From positions 1 to 64,000 of the forward strand of contig CALJLN010000010.1 in the NCBI GenBank assembly GCA_937982565.1: a DNA stretch of 64,000 nt, written 5' to 3'. The DNA is from UBA2421 sp002343075. GTDB lineage: Bacteria; Planctomycetota; Phycisphaerae; Tepidisphaerales; Tepidisphaeraceae. The position numbers were made by a program, and so were the translations under genes. Under the pieces are notes generated by a model. It saw only the letters and a program-made list of their open reading frames with translations, had not been told where the DNA came from and ran no database searches. Positions 31,857 through 41,392 of the stretch are shown piece by piece (the stretch's first letter is position 1; the number at the start of each line of letters is the position of its first letter).

Positions 31857-32111
31857 ATGCTCAAGCTCCTGCTCACACTCTTCTTCGCGACCATCATCGG
31901 CGCAGTCCTGCTGCACCTCCGCCAGCAGCGGCTGGAAGTTAACTACCAGAGCAACCAGTTGCATCGAAAAATCGAGGCGGCCCAGGCCAAGCTGTGGAAC
32001 CAGCAACTGCAAATCGCCACATACACAGCACCCAATGCCGTGTTTCAAACGGTAAACTCCGAAGCATTAAAGATGGTGCCCCGCAACCCCGCCCCGTCAC
32101 CGCGAGAGTAG
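31857..32111 (+). CDS. ftsL: FtsL-like small bitopic division protein
   Basis: 84 residues: a short start, one membrane segment (LKLLLTLFFATIIGAVLLHL), then a heptad-like coiled-coil region (RQQRLEVNYQSNQLHRKIEAAQAKLWNQQLQI). Size, topology and position directly before the septal transpeptidase match FtsL, which forms a complex with FtsB and FtsQ and activates FtsWI. FtsL is too divergent to confirm from sequence, so the name rests mainly on synteny. ATG 31857 is preferred to the TTG one codon upstream. Confidence 0.75.
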   Translation: MLKLLLTLFFATIIGAVLLHLRQQRLEVNYQSNQLHRKIEAAQAKLWNQQLQIATYTAPNAVFQTVNSEALKMVPRNPAPSPRE

Positions 32112-32138
32112 TGGTCTCGCAAGTCCCGCCACCAAGCC

Positions 32139-34076
32139 GTGCAACCGCGAAACCTGCGGCGCAACGCACAGACCTGTCCATTGGTCTCAAGCTTTTTCAT
32201 TCATTCGCTCTCATTCAGCCGATACTTATCGGACGTGACTCCGTACCCCCCTACCTTCAACGCTCGCTTTGCCATGGTGATCTTCTCGGCAATTGGTCTC
32301 GCGTTCACCAGCCTGCTTGGCCGGGTCGTTTTTCTGCAGACCATCGGGCGCGAGCGGACCGTTCTCCAAGCCGACCGGCAACAGCACTACACCGAAACCC
32401 TTCATGCCCGGCGCGGGAGCATCTTTGATCGTAACGGCCTGCTGATGGCGGGAACGGTACAGAAGAAATCGCTGTTTGTTGATCCCAAGTTCATGCTAGA
32501 GGTGTTTCAGGAAGACGGCAAAACGCTTGTCGACCTCGATCGCGAGATCGGCAAACTTGCCAGCCTCCTCGATAAAGACCCGCTGGAAATTTCGCAGATA
32601 ATCGGGGATCGGGCGCAGAGCCGCTATGTGAAAGTGGCCGAGCTCCTCGATGACTATGTGGTCGATGCTGTGCTCAAGCTCAACCTTCCGGGTGTGGTGC
32701 TGGAACCCGTCGATGTCCGTGAGTATCCGATGGGTTCACTCGCGGCGCATATCCTCGGCGGCGTGCAGAAGGACAACATCGGGCTGGAAGGCGTCGAACT
32801 GCAGTTCGAGAAACTGCTTCGCGGCAAGGATGGCTTCAAGCGAAGCCTTAAAGATGCCCGCCGCCGAACCATCGCAACCGCGGCGGAGGACTATGTTCCG
32901 CCGGTGAATGGCAACCATGTGGTTCTGACGATCGATAGCAATATCCAGATGATCACCGAGCAGGAACTGGCGCGCACTTGCGAACAGTTCCGCGTGCGCG
33001 CCGGCGAGGCGATTGTGATGGATCCGCACACCGGCGACATTCTCGCCCTTGCCAATTGGCCAACATTCAACCCGGCCAACATCGAAGACACCGCGGCCGT
33101 CCCTGAGCTCCGCCGTAATCGCGCTCTAACAGACCCTTATGAACCAGGCTCGACCATCAAGCCATTCATCGTCGGCCCGATGCTATCTGGGCAGCTCGCC
33201 AAGCCCACGGACATGTTTCAGATTCCTGGCCCCTATAAATCCCCCTTGCGCGCCAAGCTTGTGACCGACATCCACTACTATGGCCAACTACCGCTGTGGG
33301 ATGTGGTAGTGAAGTCCAGCAATATCGGCATGGTGAAGCTAGCCGAGCGCGTGGGCAGCAAATCGCTGTTCGAAGCGTTGCAGCAGTTTCGTTTCGGGAA
33401 GATGACTGGGATTGATCTCCCCGGGGAGAATGGAGGGTTGGTCAACCCTCTTAGGCGGTGGACGCGCCCAAGTCCGGTAAGCATCGCTATGGGCTACGAG
33501 ATGATGCTCACTCCGCTGCAGCTCACTCGTGCGGTTTGCGCCTATGCCAACGGCGGGTGGCTTGTGCAGCCGCAGGTGATGCACGGGCTTCTGACTCCCG
33601 AAGGGCAAATCGATCCTTCGCTAAAGAAAAGTGCGATCCGGACGCGCGCCATTGATGAACCGACATCACAGCTCATTCGGCGCATCATGTGTGACGTTGT
33701 GTATCGTGGCACCGGCCAAAAGGCGCTTAGCCGTCGGTGGAACCTCTTTGGAAAGACCGGAACGGCGCACACGGCGACCAATGGGGTTTACAACGAGGAC
33801 AACTACACCAGTTCGTTTGTGGGCGGCGGGCCATTTGAGAACCCCCGGGTGGTGGTCGCGGTGATTCTGCATGACCCGGACAAATCTCTGGCCCACTACG
33901 GGGGCACGGTGTCGGCCCCCGCGGCGGGCCAGATCCTCGATCGCACGCTGAGCTACCTGCAGGTGCCCGATTCGCCCCAGCTAGATGCACCGCCAGCATC
34001 GGTCATGCCGGTATTGCATGCGTTCGATCCGCGCGTCTACGACCGCCAAATGCGCACCGCATCCACTCGCGACTAA
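32139..34076 (+). CDS. ftsI: Septal peptidoglycan D,D-transpeptidase (FtsI/PBP2-type)
   Basis: Class B penicillin-binding protein cross-linking septal peptidoglycan. One membrane segment (AMVIFSAIGLAFTSLLGRVVFLQ), the dimerisation domain starting ARRGSIFDRNGLLMAGT, and a transpeptidase domain with SXXK in EPGSTIKPFIV (Ser near residue 337), SXN in VKSSNIGMVKLAE (near 391) and KTGT in FGKTGTAH (near 538). The longest frame begins at GTG 32139; GTG 32235 (VTPYPPTF) would leave a more ordinary short cytoplasmic tail and may be the real start. It closes the plus-strand dcw arm, and its usual partner murE lies at the far end of the other arm. Confidence 0.93.
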   Translation: MQPRNLRRNAQTCPLVSSFFIHSLSFSRYLSDVTPYPPTFNARFAMVIFSAIGLAFTSLLGRVVFLQTIGRERTVLQADRQQHYTETLHARRGSIFDRNGLLMAGTVQKKSLFVDPKFMLEVFQEDGKTLVDLDREIGKLASLLDKDPLEISQIIGDRAQSRYVKVAELLDDYVVDAVLKLNLPGVVLEPVDVREYPMGSLAAHILGGVQKDNIGLEGVELQFEKLLRGKDGFKRSLKDARRRTIATAAEDYVPPVNGNHVVLTIDSNIQMITEQELARTCEQFRVRAGEAIVMDPHTGDILALANWPTFNPANIEDTAAVPELRRNRALTDPYEPGSTIKPFIVGPMLSGQLAKPTDMFQIPGPYKSPLRAKLVTDIHYYGQLPLWDVVVKSSNIGMVKLAERVGSKSLFEALQQFRFGKMTGIDLPGENGGLVNPLRRWTRPSPVSIAMGYEMMLTPLQLTRAVCAYANGGWLVQPQVMHGLLTPEGQIDPSLKKSAIRTRAIDEPTSQLIRRIMCDVVYRGTGQKALSRRWNLFGKTGTAHTATNGVYNEDNYTSSFVGGGPFENPRVVVAVILHDPDKSLAHYGGTVSAPAAGQILDRTLSYLQVPDSPQLDAPPASVMPVLHAFDPRVYDRQMRTASTRD

Positions 34077-34178
34077 GCTCGCGTACAGCAATGCCATCGC
34101 AATTTTTGCTGCGGCCCAACAATCCCCCTCGCTTTTCCTCCGCTGGCTCATACGATTGACTTGTACGGAGGAACAACC

Positions 34179-35315
34179 ATGAGCAATCAATCTGCCAACA
34201 GCGCATCGCCCGAGAAACCAGCCTTCTCTCCCGGTTTGGCAGGCGTGATAGCCGGCGAGTCGGCAATCTGTCATGTGGATGAACAGGCCGGCCTCGGCTA
34301 CCGCGGCTACGATGTGCACGATCTGACCGAGCACACCGCCTATGAACAAGTGGCGTATCTCCTCATCTATGGTGATCTGCCCAACGATGCTCAACTGAAG
34401 GGGTTCAGGGATTCGCTTGTTTCCGAAGCATCTCTGCCGGGCGATGTCGAGAAAATTCTCCGCCTGCTCCCCAAGACGATGCACCCGATGGACTTCATGC
34501 GCACCGGAATCAGCGCGCTCGCCGGATTTGATCCAGAGCTGAATGATGCATCGCTCGAAGCGAATCGGCGCAAGGCCGTGCGAATCCTGGCAAAGATGAA
34601 CGTTCTCGCCGCTGCGGGTGCGCGAGTGAGAAAGGGAGAGGCGATCCTGCTCCCCAAACCCAATCTTTCCCACGCAGCCAATTTTCTGTACATGCTCAGC
34701 GGGGAAGAACCCGAAGCGTACAAGGTGAAGGCGATCGACATCCTCTACATTCTGTACGCCGAGCATGAGTTCAACGCATCGACATTCGCCGCGCGCGTTA
34801 CAGTCAGTACGCTCAGCGACATGTACGCCGGCTGTTGCAGCGCGCTGGCAACCCTCAAGGGTCCGCTCCACGGGGGCGCCAATGAGGAGGCAATGGGAGT
34901 GCTGGAAGAGATTGGCTCGGTTGAAGGTGTGGCTGACTGGGTAAAAGACAAGCTGGCCCACCGCGCCAAGGTCATGGGCTTCGGGCACCGGGTGTACAAG
35001 AACGGTGACAGCCGGGTCGCGCCGATGCGCAAGGTGGCTACAGAGATTGAGAACCGGCTGGGCGAAAAAAAATGGGTGGCCATCTGCATGGAACTCGAGC
35101 GCGTGATGGAGAAGGAAAAGAAGCTCTTTGCCAATGCTGATCTCTACGCCGCGCCGATCTTCAACATGCTGAAGATCCCCGTCGACCTGAACACCCCGAT
35201 GTTTGCCGCATCGCGATGCGCAGGCTGGGGGGCACATGTGACCGAGCAACTGGCCAATAACCGAATCATCCGCCCACGGTCGCTGTATAGCGGGCCGGCG
35301 TTGCGCCGAGTGTGA
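34179..35315 (+). CDS. gltA: Citrate synthase (or 2-methylcitrate synthase)
   Basis: Condenses oxaloacetate with acetyl-CoA (or propionyl-CoA). ATG 34179 is preceded six bases upstream by ACGGAGGA. Family signatures: GLAGVIAGESAICHVDEQAGLGYRGYDV, LPKTMHPMDFMRTGISAL (catalytic His region), DILYILYAEHEFNASTFAARV, LKGPLHGGANEEAMGVL (second His), MGFGHRVYKNGDSR (third His region) and the catalytic-Asp region ADLYAAPIFNMLKIP. At 378 residues it is the short type, common to citrate and 2-methylcitrate synthases; no prp genes are adjacent, so citrate synthase is favoured. Confidence 0.92.
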   Translation: MSNQSANSASPEKPAFSPGLAGVIAGESAICHVDEQAGLGYRGYDVHDLTEHTAYEQVAYLLIYGDLPNDAQLKGFRDSLVSEASLPGDVEKILRLLPKTMHPMDFMRTGISALAGFDPELNDASLEANRRKAVRILAKMNVLAAAGARVRKGEAILLPKPNLSHAANFLYMLSGEEPEAYKVKAIDILYILYAEHEFNASTFAARVTVSTLSDMYAGCCSALATLKGPLHGGANEEAMGVLEEIGSVEGVADWVKDKLAHRAKVMGFGHRVYKNGDSRVAPMRKVATEIENRLGEKKWVAICMELERVMEKEKKLFANADLYAAPIFNMLKIPVDLNTPMFAASRCAGWGAHVTEQLANNRIIRPRSLYSGPALRRV

Positions 35316-35361
35316 GGTTTTCTGGTGTCGCGCTGAAGCGCCGGTTCGCCACGACGGCGCA

Positions 35362-37563
35362 TCAGATCTTGGCGCCGGCAAGTTGCAGTTTCAGCAGCAA
35401 AACCGCCGCCGACAGTTGTGGGTCGACGTCGAGAGCACTCTTCTTCGCTGCGGCGACAATCTCATCAGTCGGAGCGATGGGTAATGCATCGCGCAGCACA
35501 TCCTGCTGCTGGCGCGCCTCGATCGCGTCGGTCATCTGCTTGCTGGTCATGGTGACCGTCACATCCGGCTCGACGCCCCATTTATCACTGTTTTCTTCCC
35601 TGTGAATACACTCACCGTTGGGCAGATAGTAGTGGCTGGTGGTGAGCTTGAGATAAGCCATGCGCCCGTCGACGTTAAACAACATTTGGACGCTTCCCTT
35701 CCCGAACGTGCGCTCGCCCACCACAATCGCGCGCGTCTGATCGCGCAGCGCGCCGGACACAATCTCGCTCGCCGAGGCACTGTACTGGTTCACAAGCACC
35801 ACCAGGGGGAGCTTAACATCGTCGGCATCGGCACGAGCGTGAGTCACTTGCTCATCTTCAGGGCGCCGGTCACTTTTTGTGCTGACGATCCGCCCGCCGG
35901 ACAGAAAACGGTCGCTCACTTCTGTCGCGGCATTGAGGAGCCCGCCGGGGTTGTATCGCAAGTCAAGAATCATGGCCTTCGCGCCGGCCTTCTGCATTTC
36001 CTTTAATGCAGTATCGAGTTCCTTGGTGGTCGATTTTGTGAAATTGGTCATGCGGGTGTAACCGATCCCGCTGTCCTGGTCGATCAGGTAATCCCATCCG
36101 CCGCCGGGCTTGCGAAACCAGCCCTTAATGCTCGCGACCATGATCTTCTGTCGCTTGATCTGGTAATCCTGACTCGTACCGTCGCCAGCACTGCGAACAG
36201 TCAGTTTTACAGTAGTGCCTTCAGGCCCTGTGATGTTCTTGACGGCTTGGTTGATGGTGATGCCTTTGGCATTCTTGCCATTGATGTGCGTGATCACATC
36301 GCCAGCTTTAATGCCGGCTCGATATGCGGGCGTGTCTTCAATCGGGCTGACCACCTTCAGCCCACCTTGCTCATCGATATCAATCTGAATGCCAATGCCC
36401 TGAAATTCGCCTTGCGTACTCTTGTTAAACTCTTCGACATCGTACGGCCAGATCATGTTGGTGAAGTCGTCCAGCCGCGCGAAAGCGCCGTCGGCAAACT
36501 CGGCTGTGAACACCTCTTCGGGAATCTCGAGGCTTTCGGCATTCACTTGGTAAAGCCTGGCAATAGTGCGCGTCATCAGCGAATCATCTGTTGGCGAAGT
36601 CGATGCGTTCACCGCCGCCACGAGCTGATTGACGTTTTCGAGGAATGCTTCGCGTTTGGCTTCATCGGCCAGCTTCGGGAAGGCCACGTCCAGGCCTGGC
36701 GTGGTCGCCAGCGCGCGCAATCCTTCCAGCCCACCGACGAGCAAATCCTTGTAAGTCACTTCGCGCCAATAGTGCCGCCTTGCGTCACGAAGGGCGTCGC
36801 GGAGCATTTCCATCTGGATGCCCTTGACGGTGTCGCGCCAGACTATCTTGAAGCTGTCGTTACTCTCGTCGCTGGGCTTCGTTGCCGGTTGGGTTGTCGG
36901 CTTGAGCACCTGATCGGCCGCTCGTCGCTTTTCTGCTTCAATCTCGACCACCGCCTTGAATTGCTCCGGCGCGTAGACACCCGACAGACGGATTCTACGC
37001 GTTACAAGCTTAAGCTTGTCTTTCCAAAGCCCGTTCGCTGGCTCGATGACATTCAAATATTGATAGACCCTTGATGCACCAATCCAGTTGCCGACCGCCT
37101 CATACTCCGACGCTTGATCGACACTGTTGGCGATAATTTCTCTAACCCACGGCAACTCATGGAATGCCTGCTTGTCATCCGCGAGAAGGTAGGCTCGGCC
37201 AGCCGCATCGATCGCGAATGTCTGCTGCCCCGCGGCGAGCAGTTTGTTGACGTCGGCGACGGCCTCTTCGTACTGCTTTTTCCTCTCCGCGGCGAATTCC
37301 TGCCGCTGATTCTCAAACGCAGCGACCCATTCGCTCATTTTGACCAGATTGGGGTCGTTGCTAACTTGGGCAGCCTTGCTGATCAACTCGCTGGTCTTCG
37401 TCCACTCGCCGGATTTGATCGCCTTGATTGCCTCGGTTTGCAGAAGCTGAGCTTCAGCCCGAGCGTCGCCGGGGATGGGGGATTCGGCCCGTGCGGCGGA
37501 GATGCCGAACGATGTGGCAGTAACTGCAGCAGAGAGAACGACACGGGTAAGCAATCTATTCAT
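35362..37563 (-). CDS. Carboxy-terminal processing (S41) protease with PDZ domain
   Basis: Exported serine protease of the CtpA/Prc family. ATG 37563 is preceded by AAGGAC and begins a signal peptide (MNRLLTRVVLSAAVTATSFG...ARA). The N-terminal about 300 residues are helical and of unknown role. The PDZ domain is near 395-490 (GIGIQIDIDEQGGLKVVSP, GIKAGDVITHINGKNAKG). The S41 core has LDLRYNPGGLL, the catalytic serine in LVNQYSASASEIVSGAL (near 594) and the catalytic lysine in VGERTFGKGSVQ (near 622). At 733 residues it is longer than CtpA because of the N-terminal region. It faces gltA tail to tail. Confidence 0.92.
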   Translation of the reverse strand: MNRLLTRVVLSAAVTATSFGISAARAESPIPGDARAEAQLLQTEAIKAIKSGEWTKTSELISKAAQVSNDPNLVKMSEWVAAFENQRQEFAAERKKQYEEAVADVNKLLAAGQQTFAIDAAGRAYLLADDKQAFHELPWVREIIANSVDQASEYEAVGNWIGASRVYQYLNVIEPANGLWKDKLKLVTRRIRLSGVYAPEQFKAVVEIEAEKRRAADQVLKPTTQPATKPSDESNDSFKIVWRDTVKGIQMEMLRDALRDARRHYWREVTYKDLLVGGLEGLRALATTPGLDVAFPKLADEAKREAFLENVNQLVAAVNASTSPTDDSLMTRTIARLYQVNAESLEIPEEVFTAEFADGAFARLDDFTNMIWPYDVEEFNKSTQGEFQGIGIQIDIDEQGGLKVVSPIEDTPAYRAGIKAGDVITHINGKNAKGITINQAVKNITGPEGTTVKLTVRSAGDGTSQDYQIKRQKIMVASIKGWFRKPGGGWDYLIDQDSGIGYTRMTNFTKSTTKELDTALKEMQKAGAKAMILDLRYNPGGLLNAATEVSDRFLSGGRIVSTKSDRRPEDEQVTHARADADDVKLPLVVLVNQYSASASEIVSGALRDQTRAIVVGERTFGKGSVQMLFNVDGRMAYLKLTTSHYYLPNGECIHREENSDKWGVEPDVTVTMTSKQMTDAIEARQQQDVLRDALPIAPTDEIVAAAKKSALDVDPQLSAAVLLLKLQLAGAKI

Positions 37564-37763
37564 GTCAAAACGTCCTTGCGATGGAAGCTGGTTATGAGGC
37601 TCTGCCAACAGTAATTGACCCGGACGGCACGATCAACATTCGCCAACCCAGAACCGCCGAGACTATCACTGCCGCACCTGCATTTATCGGCCGAAACAAC
37701 CGCCTACTACAGTAGCAGGCCGAACAATGGTAACATGCGCCGCTTTGGCAAAAAGTTGCAACC

Positions 37764-39545
37764 ATGGAAACGATCCAACACTCGCTGGAACAAGCATTTA
37801 CGAAAGCCATTCACGCCGCATTCGGCGTCGCGGCCGACCCTCTGATTACGGTCAGCGCCACGCCTCAGTTCGGCGACTACCAATCCAATGCCGCTATGGG
37901 CCTTTCCAAGCGCCTGGCCGCCGGGGGGACGAAAACCAGTCCACGGCAGATCGCCGAGCAGGTGATCGCAAACCTGGACCTCGGCAAGATGGTTGATGCA
38001 CCCCTCGGTACCCGGGACATTGCGGGTCCTGGTTTTATCAACATCAGGCTTTCTCCGTCTTGGCTCGCTGGGCGTCTGGATGAAATCAGCCGCGACCCAC
38101 GCCTTGGCGTTCCCAGGGCATCAGCTGCGATCAGAACGGTGGTCGATTACTCGGGACCGAACGTTGCTAAACAGATGCACGTCGGGCACTTGCGATCAAC
38201 GATCATCGGCGATGCCATCTCGCGGGTGATTGAGCATCTGCATGGCGCTGAAAACGTGATTCGACAGAACCACATCGGTGATTGGGGCACGCAGTTCGGG
38301 ATGTTGATCGCCCATCTGCGCCACGGCACGGGCAACTCTCCTTCGGTGGAGGGAGCTTCGGTAACGCCGGAGTCACACATAGCCGACTTGGAGGAATTCT
38401 ACCGTCAAGCCAAGAAGCGGTTTGACGAAGACGCGGCATTTCAGGACGAAGCGCGCAAGACGGTTGTCCGCCTGCAATCGGGAGAGCCTGCGGAACGCGA
38501 TGCGTGGCAGAAAATCGTCTTGGAAACCCGGCGCGACTATCAGCCGATTTATCTGCGGCTTAACGTCAAGCTTCGCGAAGAAGACGAACGCGGAGAGAGT
38601 TTCTACAATCCGTTTCTCGCCGATGTCGTTAACCACTTGAAGCAGAAGGGCTTAGCGGTCGAGAGCGAAGGCGCGACAGTGGTTTTCGTCGACGGCCCCG
38701 ACAAGCCGCCGATGATTATCGAAAAGACCGGCGGCGGTTACCTTTACGCCACTACCGATCTAGCCGGAGTGCGCTACCGCATTCAGGAGTTGCACGCCAA
38801 GCACCTGATTTACACACACGATTCCCGGCAAGCCAACCACTTCCGGCAGGTGTTCGACACGGCCCGCAAGGCCGGGTGGGCGGGGAATGACGTACAGTTA
38901 GATTATACGCCCTTCGGCACCATGCTTGGTGCCGATGGAAAGCCGTTCAAGACACGCAGCGGGGATACGGTGAAGCTCAAGGATTTGCTCGACGAAGCGG
39001 AGGAGCGCGGCTACCAGATCGCAAAGGAAAAATCAGGCAGCCGCGGCACCGACATCAGCGACGAGCAACTGAAAGCCATCGGCCGGGCGATCGGCATCGG
39101 TGCGATCAAATATTCCGATCTCTCGAAGGACCGTACCAGCGACTATGTCTTTAGCTGGGAGAAAATGCTCAGCATGGATGGGAATACGGCACCGTATCTG
39201 CAATACGCCTATGCGCGCACGCGATCAATCCAGAGAAAGGCTGGCAAGACTGATTCTCCTCCGGCCGGGATCAACCTAACACAGCCTGCTGAACTGATAC
39301 TGGCCAAACATATCCTTCGTTTTGGCGAGGCGATTGAGATTGTCGCCCGCGACCTCAAGCCGCACCTGCTCTGCCTTTACCTTTATGATCTCGCGACGAA
39401 GTTCAGCGGATTTTTCGAGAACTGCCCTGTGATTCAGAGTGAAGAGCCGATTCGAGCGTCCCGTCTGGCCCTCTGCGACGTCACTGCCCGCACGCTGGCA
39501 CAGGGCCTCGATCTTCTGGGGATCGAACACCCAGAGCAGATGTAG
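37764..39545 (+). CDS. argS: Arginyl-tRNA synthetase
   Basis: Class I aminoacyl-tRNA synthetase charging tRNA-Arg. Residues about 1-100 form the Add-1 tRNA-binding domain (SATPQFGDYQSNAAMGLSKRL). The catalytic site begins with VVDYSGPNVAKQMHVGHLRST, where HVGH is the HIGH-type motif, then GDWGTQFGMLI. The segment ADGKPFKTRSGDTVKLKDLLDEA replaces a classical KMSKS, as in many ArgRS. The C-terminal anticodon-binding domain ends DLLGIEHPEQM. At 593 residues it is complete. Confidence 0.97.
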   Translation: METIQHSLEQAFTKAIHAAFGVAADPLITVSATPQFGDYQSNAAMGLSKRLAAGGTKTSPRQIAEQVIANLDLGKMVDAPLGTRDIAGPGFINIRLSPSWLAGRLDEISRDPRLGVPRASAAIRTVVDYSGPNVAKQMHVGHLRSTIIGDAISRVIEHLHGAENVIRQNHIGDWGTQFGMLIAHLRHGTGNSPSVEGASVTPESHIADLEEFYRQAKKRFDEDAAFQDEARKTVVRLQSGEPAERDAWQKIVLETRRDYQPIYLRLNVKLREEDERGESFYNPFLADVVNHLKQKGLAVESEGATVVFVDGPDKPPMIIEKTGGGYLYATTDLAGVRYRIQELHAKHLIYTHDSRQANHFRQVFDTARKAGWAGNDVQLDYTPFGTMLGADGKPFKTRSGDTVKLKDLLDEAEERGYQIAKEKSGSRGTDISDEQLKAIGRAIGIGAIKYSDLSKDRTSDYVFSWEKMLSMDGNTAPYLQYAYARTRSIQRKAGKTDSPPAGINLTQPAELILAKHILRFGEAIEIVARDLKPHLLCLYLYDLATKFSGFFENCPVIQSEEPIRASRLALCDVTARTLAQGLDLLGIEHPEQM

Positions 39546-39626
39546 CGCAAACTGGCACCAATCACTGTTCGGCACGGTCCGGGAGGCAAAGTCCGGGCGG
39601 TTGCGGTACGACTCTCGCTTCGCGGG

Positions 39627-40292
39627 CTATTTTCTGGTCGGATGCGAAGCGCGCAGCGGATCGGGCTTTCCTGCCTGCTGAAACGCTGCTTCGCGGGCGC
39701 GACACCTGCTACAGGCCCAGCACGAGTCGGCATTTTCATCAAAACAGCTCCACGTACGCTCAAACGGCGTGCCAACCTGAAAGCCCACATCTACCACTTG
39801 CCAGGGTTCAAGGTCGAGTATGGGCGTCACCAGTTCGATGTCGCTGTGCGCACAGGGTTGCTGGATCAATTCGTTCCAAATCTGTACATACTCGGTTGCC
39901 TGCGCGAGTTCGTCGGTGTGTGGCCCCACTCGCAGGCCGAGGTAAACTGCCGCCGCCTGGTAGTGGATGGCGTAGATCCCTGCCGCGGCAATGAGTGGGA
40001 GGAGCTGGGAAAGCTGCGGGCCGAGCGGCGCCGACAGCCGCGGGTCGGCGGGAGGGGGCGCGGCGCTGGGGCGCGCGTCGAGCACGGTCATGAAAGGCAT
40101 GCCAACCGTGTGTTCGCGATAGGGCTTGAAATGCGCAACTTGCATGTCATACGCCTGCTTCGCGCGCGAAGTGACATTTCCGACAGTATCAACGTACAGC
40201 ATGACGGGCCGATACTTCTGCGCCGCCATCGCAGTCACGACCGACGACTGCACGCTGCCGTTGTTGAGGATGATTGCGATGTCTTTGGCCAT
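39627..40292 (-). CDS. QueC-like protein with degenerate PP-loop
   Basis: Related to 7-cyano-7-deazaguanine synthase (QueC) of the queuosine pathway. The C-terminus TWSCFDENADSCWACSRC, followed by REAAFQQAG, matches the QueC zinc-binding cysteine cluster (Cys-X8-Cys-X2-Cys-X2-Cys) and the middle AAVYLGLRVGPHTDELAQAT resembles the QueC DxxxYPD region. The N-terminal PP-loop, normally SGGLDS, reads LNNGSVQSS, so ATP-pyrophosphatase activity is doubtful. ATG 40292 (MAKDIAII) gives 221 residues; the frame continues upstream but that part is arginine-rich without motifs. It follows the alcohol dehydrogenase-like gene on the same strand. Function is unknown. Confidence 0.72.
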   Translation of the reverse strand: MAKDIAIILNNGSVQSSVVTAMAAQKYRPVMLYVDTVGNVTSRAKQAYDMQVAHFKPYREHTVGMPFMTVLDARPSAAPPPADPRLSAPLGPQLSQLLPLIAAAGIYAIHYQAAAVYLGLRVGPHTDELAQATEYVQIWNELIQQPCAHSDIELVTPILDLEPWQVVDVGFQVGTPFERTWSCFDENADSCWACSRCRAREAAFQQAGKPDPLRASHPTRK

Positions 40293-40363
40293 GCTGTCTG
40301 GAAGCCGTTTCCTGTCTGGTTCGCTCGCGGTCGATTGTCGATTGGTACCTTGCGGGATGCAAG

Positions 40364-41380
40364 TTAATCGGCAACAGACAATAGCACCTTTGTCACGCCC
40401 GGTCGGCTCGCCAGCAACATCGCCTCCGCGCCCTGCTCTAACTTCATCCTGCGGTGAACGAGGGAAAGCACATCCACCTCTCGAGAGGCGAGCGCGCGGA
40501 TTGCCTCGCGAAAAGGCCCGCACCGACTGCCAAGCAGGGTCACTTCGTCGATGACCAGCGGCGCAAGGTTGAGCGGCTTGCCCTGAGCGACCGTGCTCTT
40601 CAGCACGATGGTCCCCCGCGGGCGAACCATCGCCATCGCCAGTTCAAGCCCCGCGGCTGATCCCGTGCAATCAACTACGACGTCTTGATCGTGCCTCGCT
40701 GCGATTTCGTCAACCGCTCGCGCCCGAATAGACCACTTTTCACACAGCGCGAGCTTCGGCGCGTGCCGGCCAATCACCCTTACGGGCGCGCCGACGTTTC
40801 TCAATACTTGTGCAACGAGAAGACCCAGTTTGCCATCGCCCAGCACTGTGACCCACTTCCGGCCATCGAGTGTGATCTGTTTAAGAATCTGAAATGCCGC
40901 TGCGAGTGGTTCGACAAATACCGCGGCGTCGTCGTCGACTGTGTCGGGCAGCACATGCAGGTTACTGGCTGGCAGGCGAGCAAAATCTGCAAACGCCCCG
41001 CCGTGGTTGAGGATGCCCATCACGCTGCGATTTCGGCAGTGCGTGCTTAGTCCGGCCATGCAGAGGTCGCACTTGCCGCATACCACGTTGATCTCACCAC
41101 ACACGCGCTTGCCGACAATCTCCGGCTTCGGCGAAGTTTCGACCGTTGCGACAAACTCATGACCTAACACGCCCCGGAAGCCCATGTAACCGCGGCAGAT
41201 TTCCTGGTCAGTGGAGCAAATCCCGGCCATCCGGACACGCAAAAGCGAGTCGCCCTCTCCCGCCGGAGGCTCGGGGTGATGGGGCTCGAATCGGAGTGCG
41301 TTGTCGTAACTGAGTGCACGCATGGGGCAATGGGCATCCGGCAGAATGCAGCGACCGTGTTCAAACGCGCCCTGGCTCAT
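40364..41380 (-). CDS. Zinc-type medium-chain alcohol dehydrogenase family protein
   Basis: NAD(P)-dependent dehydrogenase of the MDR superfamily. Catalytic-zinc site: GICSTDQEICRGY and GVLGHEFVATVE; structural-zinc cysteines: VCGKCDLCMAGLSTHCRNR; coenzyme site: WVTVLGDGKLGLLVAQVLRNVG, a variant of GxGxxG. It ends AMLLASRPGVTKVLLSVAD. The pattern is close to threonine/sorbitol dehydrogenase-like members, but substrate cannot be assigned. The start is uncertain: ATG 41380 gives 338 residues, while ATG 41323 (MRALSYDNALRFE) begins exactly at the conserved first strand. Located directly upstream of the QueC-like gene (71 bp), so they may be cotranscribed. Confidence 0.88.
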   Translation of the reverse strand: MSQGAFEHGRCILPDAHCPMRALSYDNALRFEPHHPEPPAGEGDSLLRVRMAGICSTDQEICRGYMGFRGVLGHEFVATVETSPKPEIVGKRVCGEINVVCGKCDLCMAGLSTHCRNRSVMGILNHGGAFADFARLPASNLHVLPDTVDDDAAVFVEPLAAAFQILKQITLDGRKWVTVLGDGKLGLLVAQVLRNVGAPVRVIGRHAPKLALCEKWSIRARAVDEIAARHDQDVVVDCTGSAAGLELAMAMVRPRGTIVLKSTVAQGKPLNLAPLVIDEVTLLGSRCGPFREAIRALASREVDVLSLVHRRMKLEQGAEAMLLASRPGVTKVLLSVAD

Positions 41381-41392
41381 TCAAGCTGCGCG

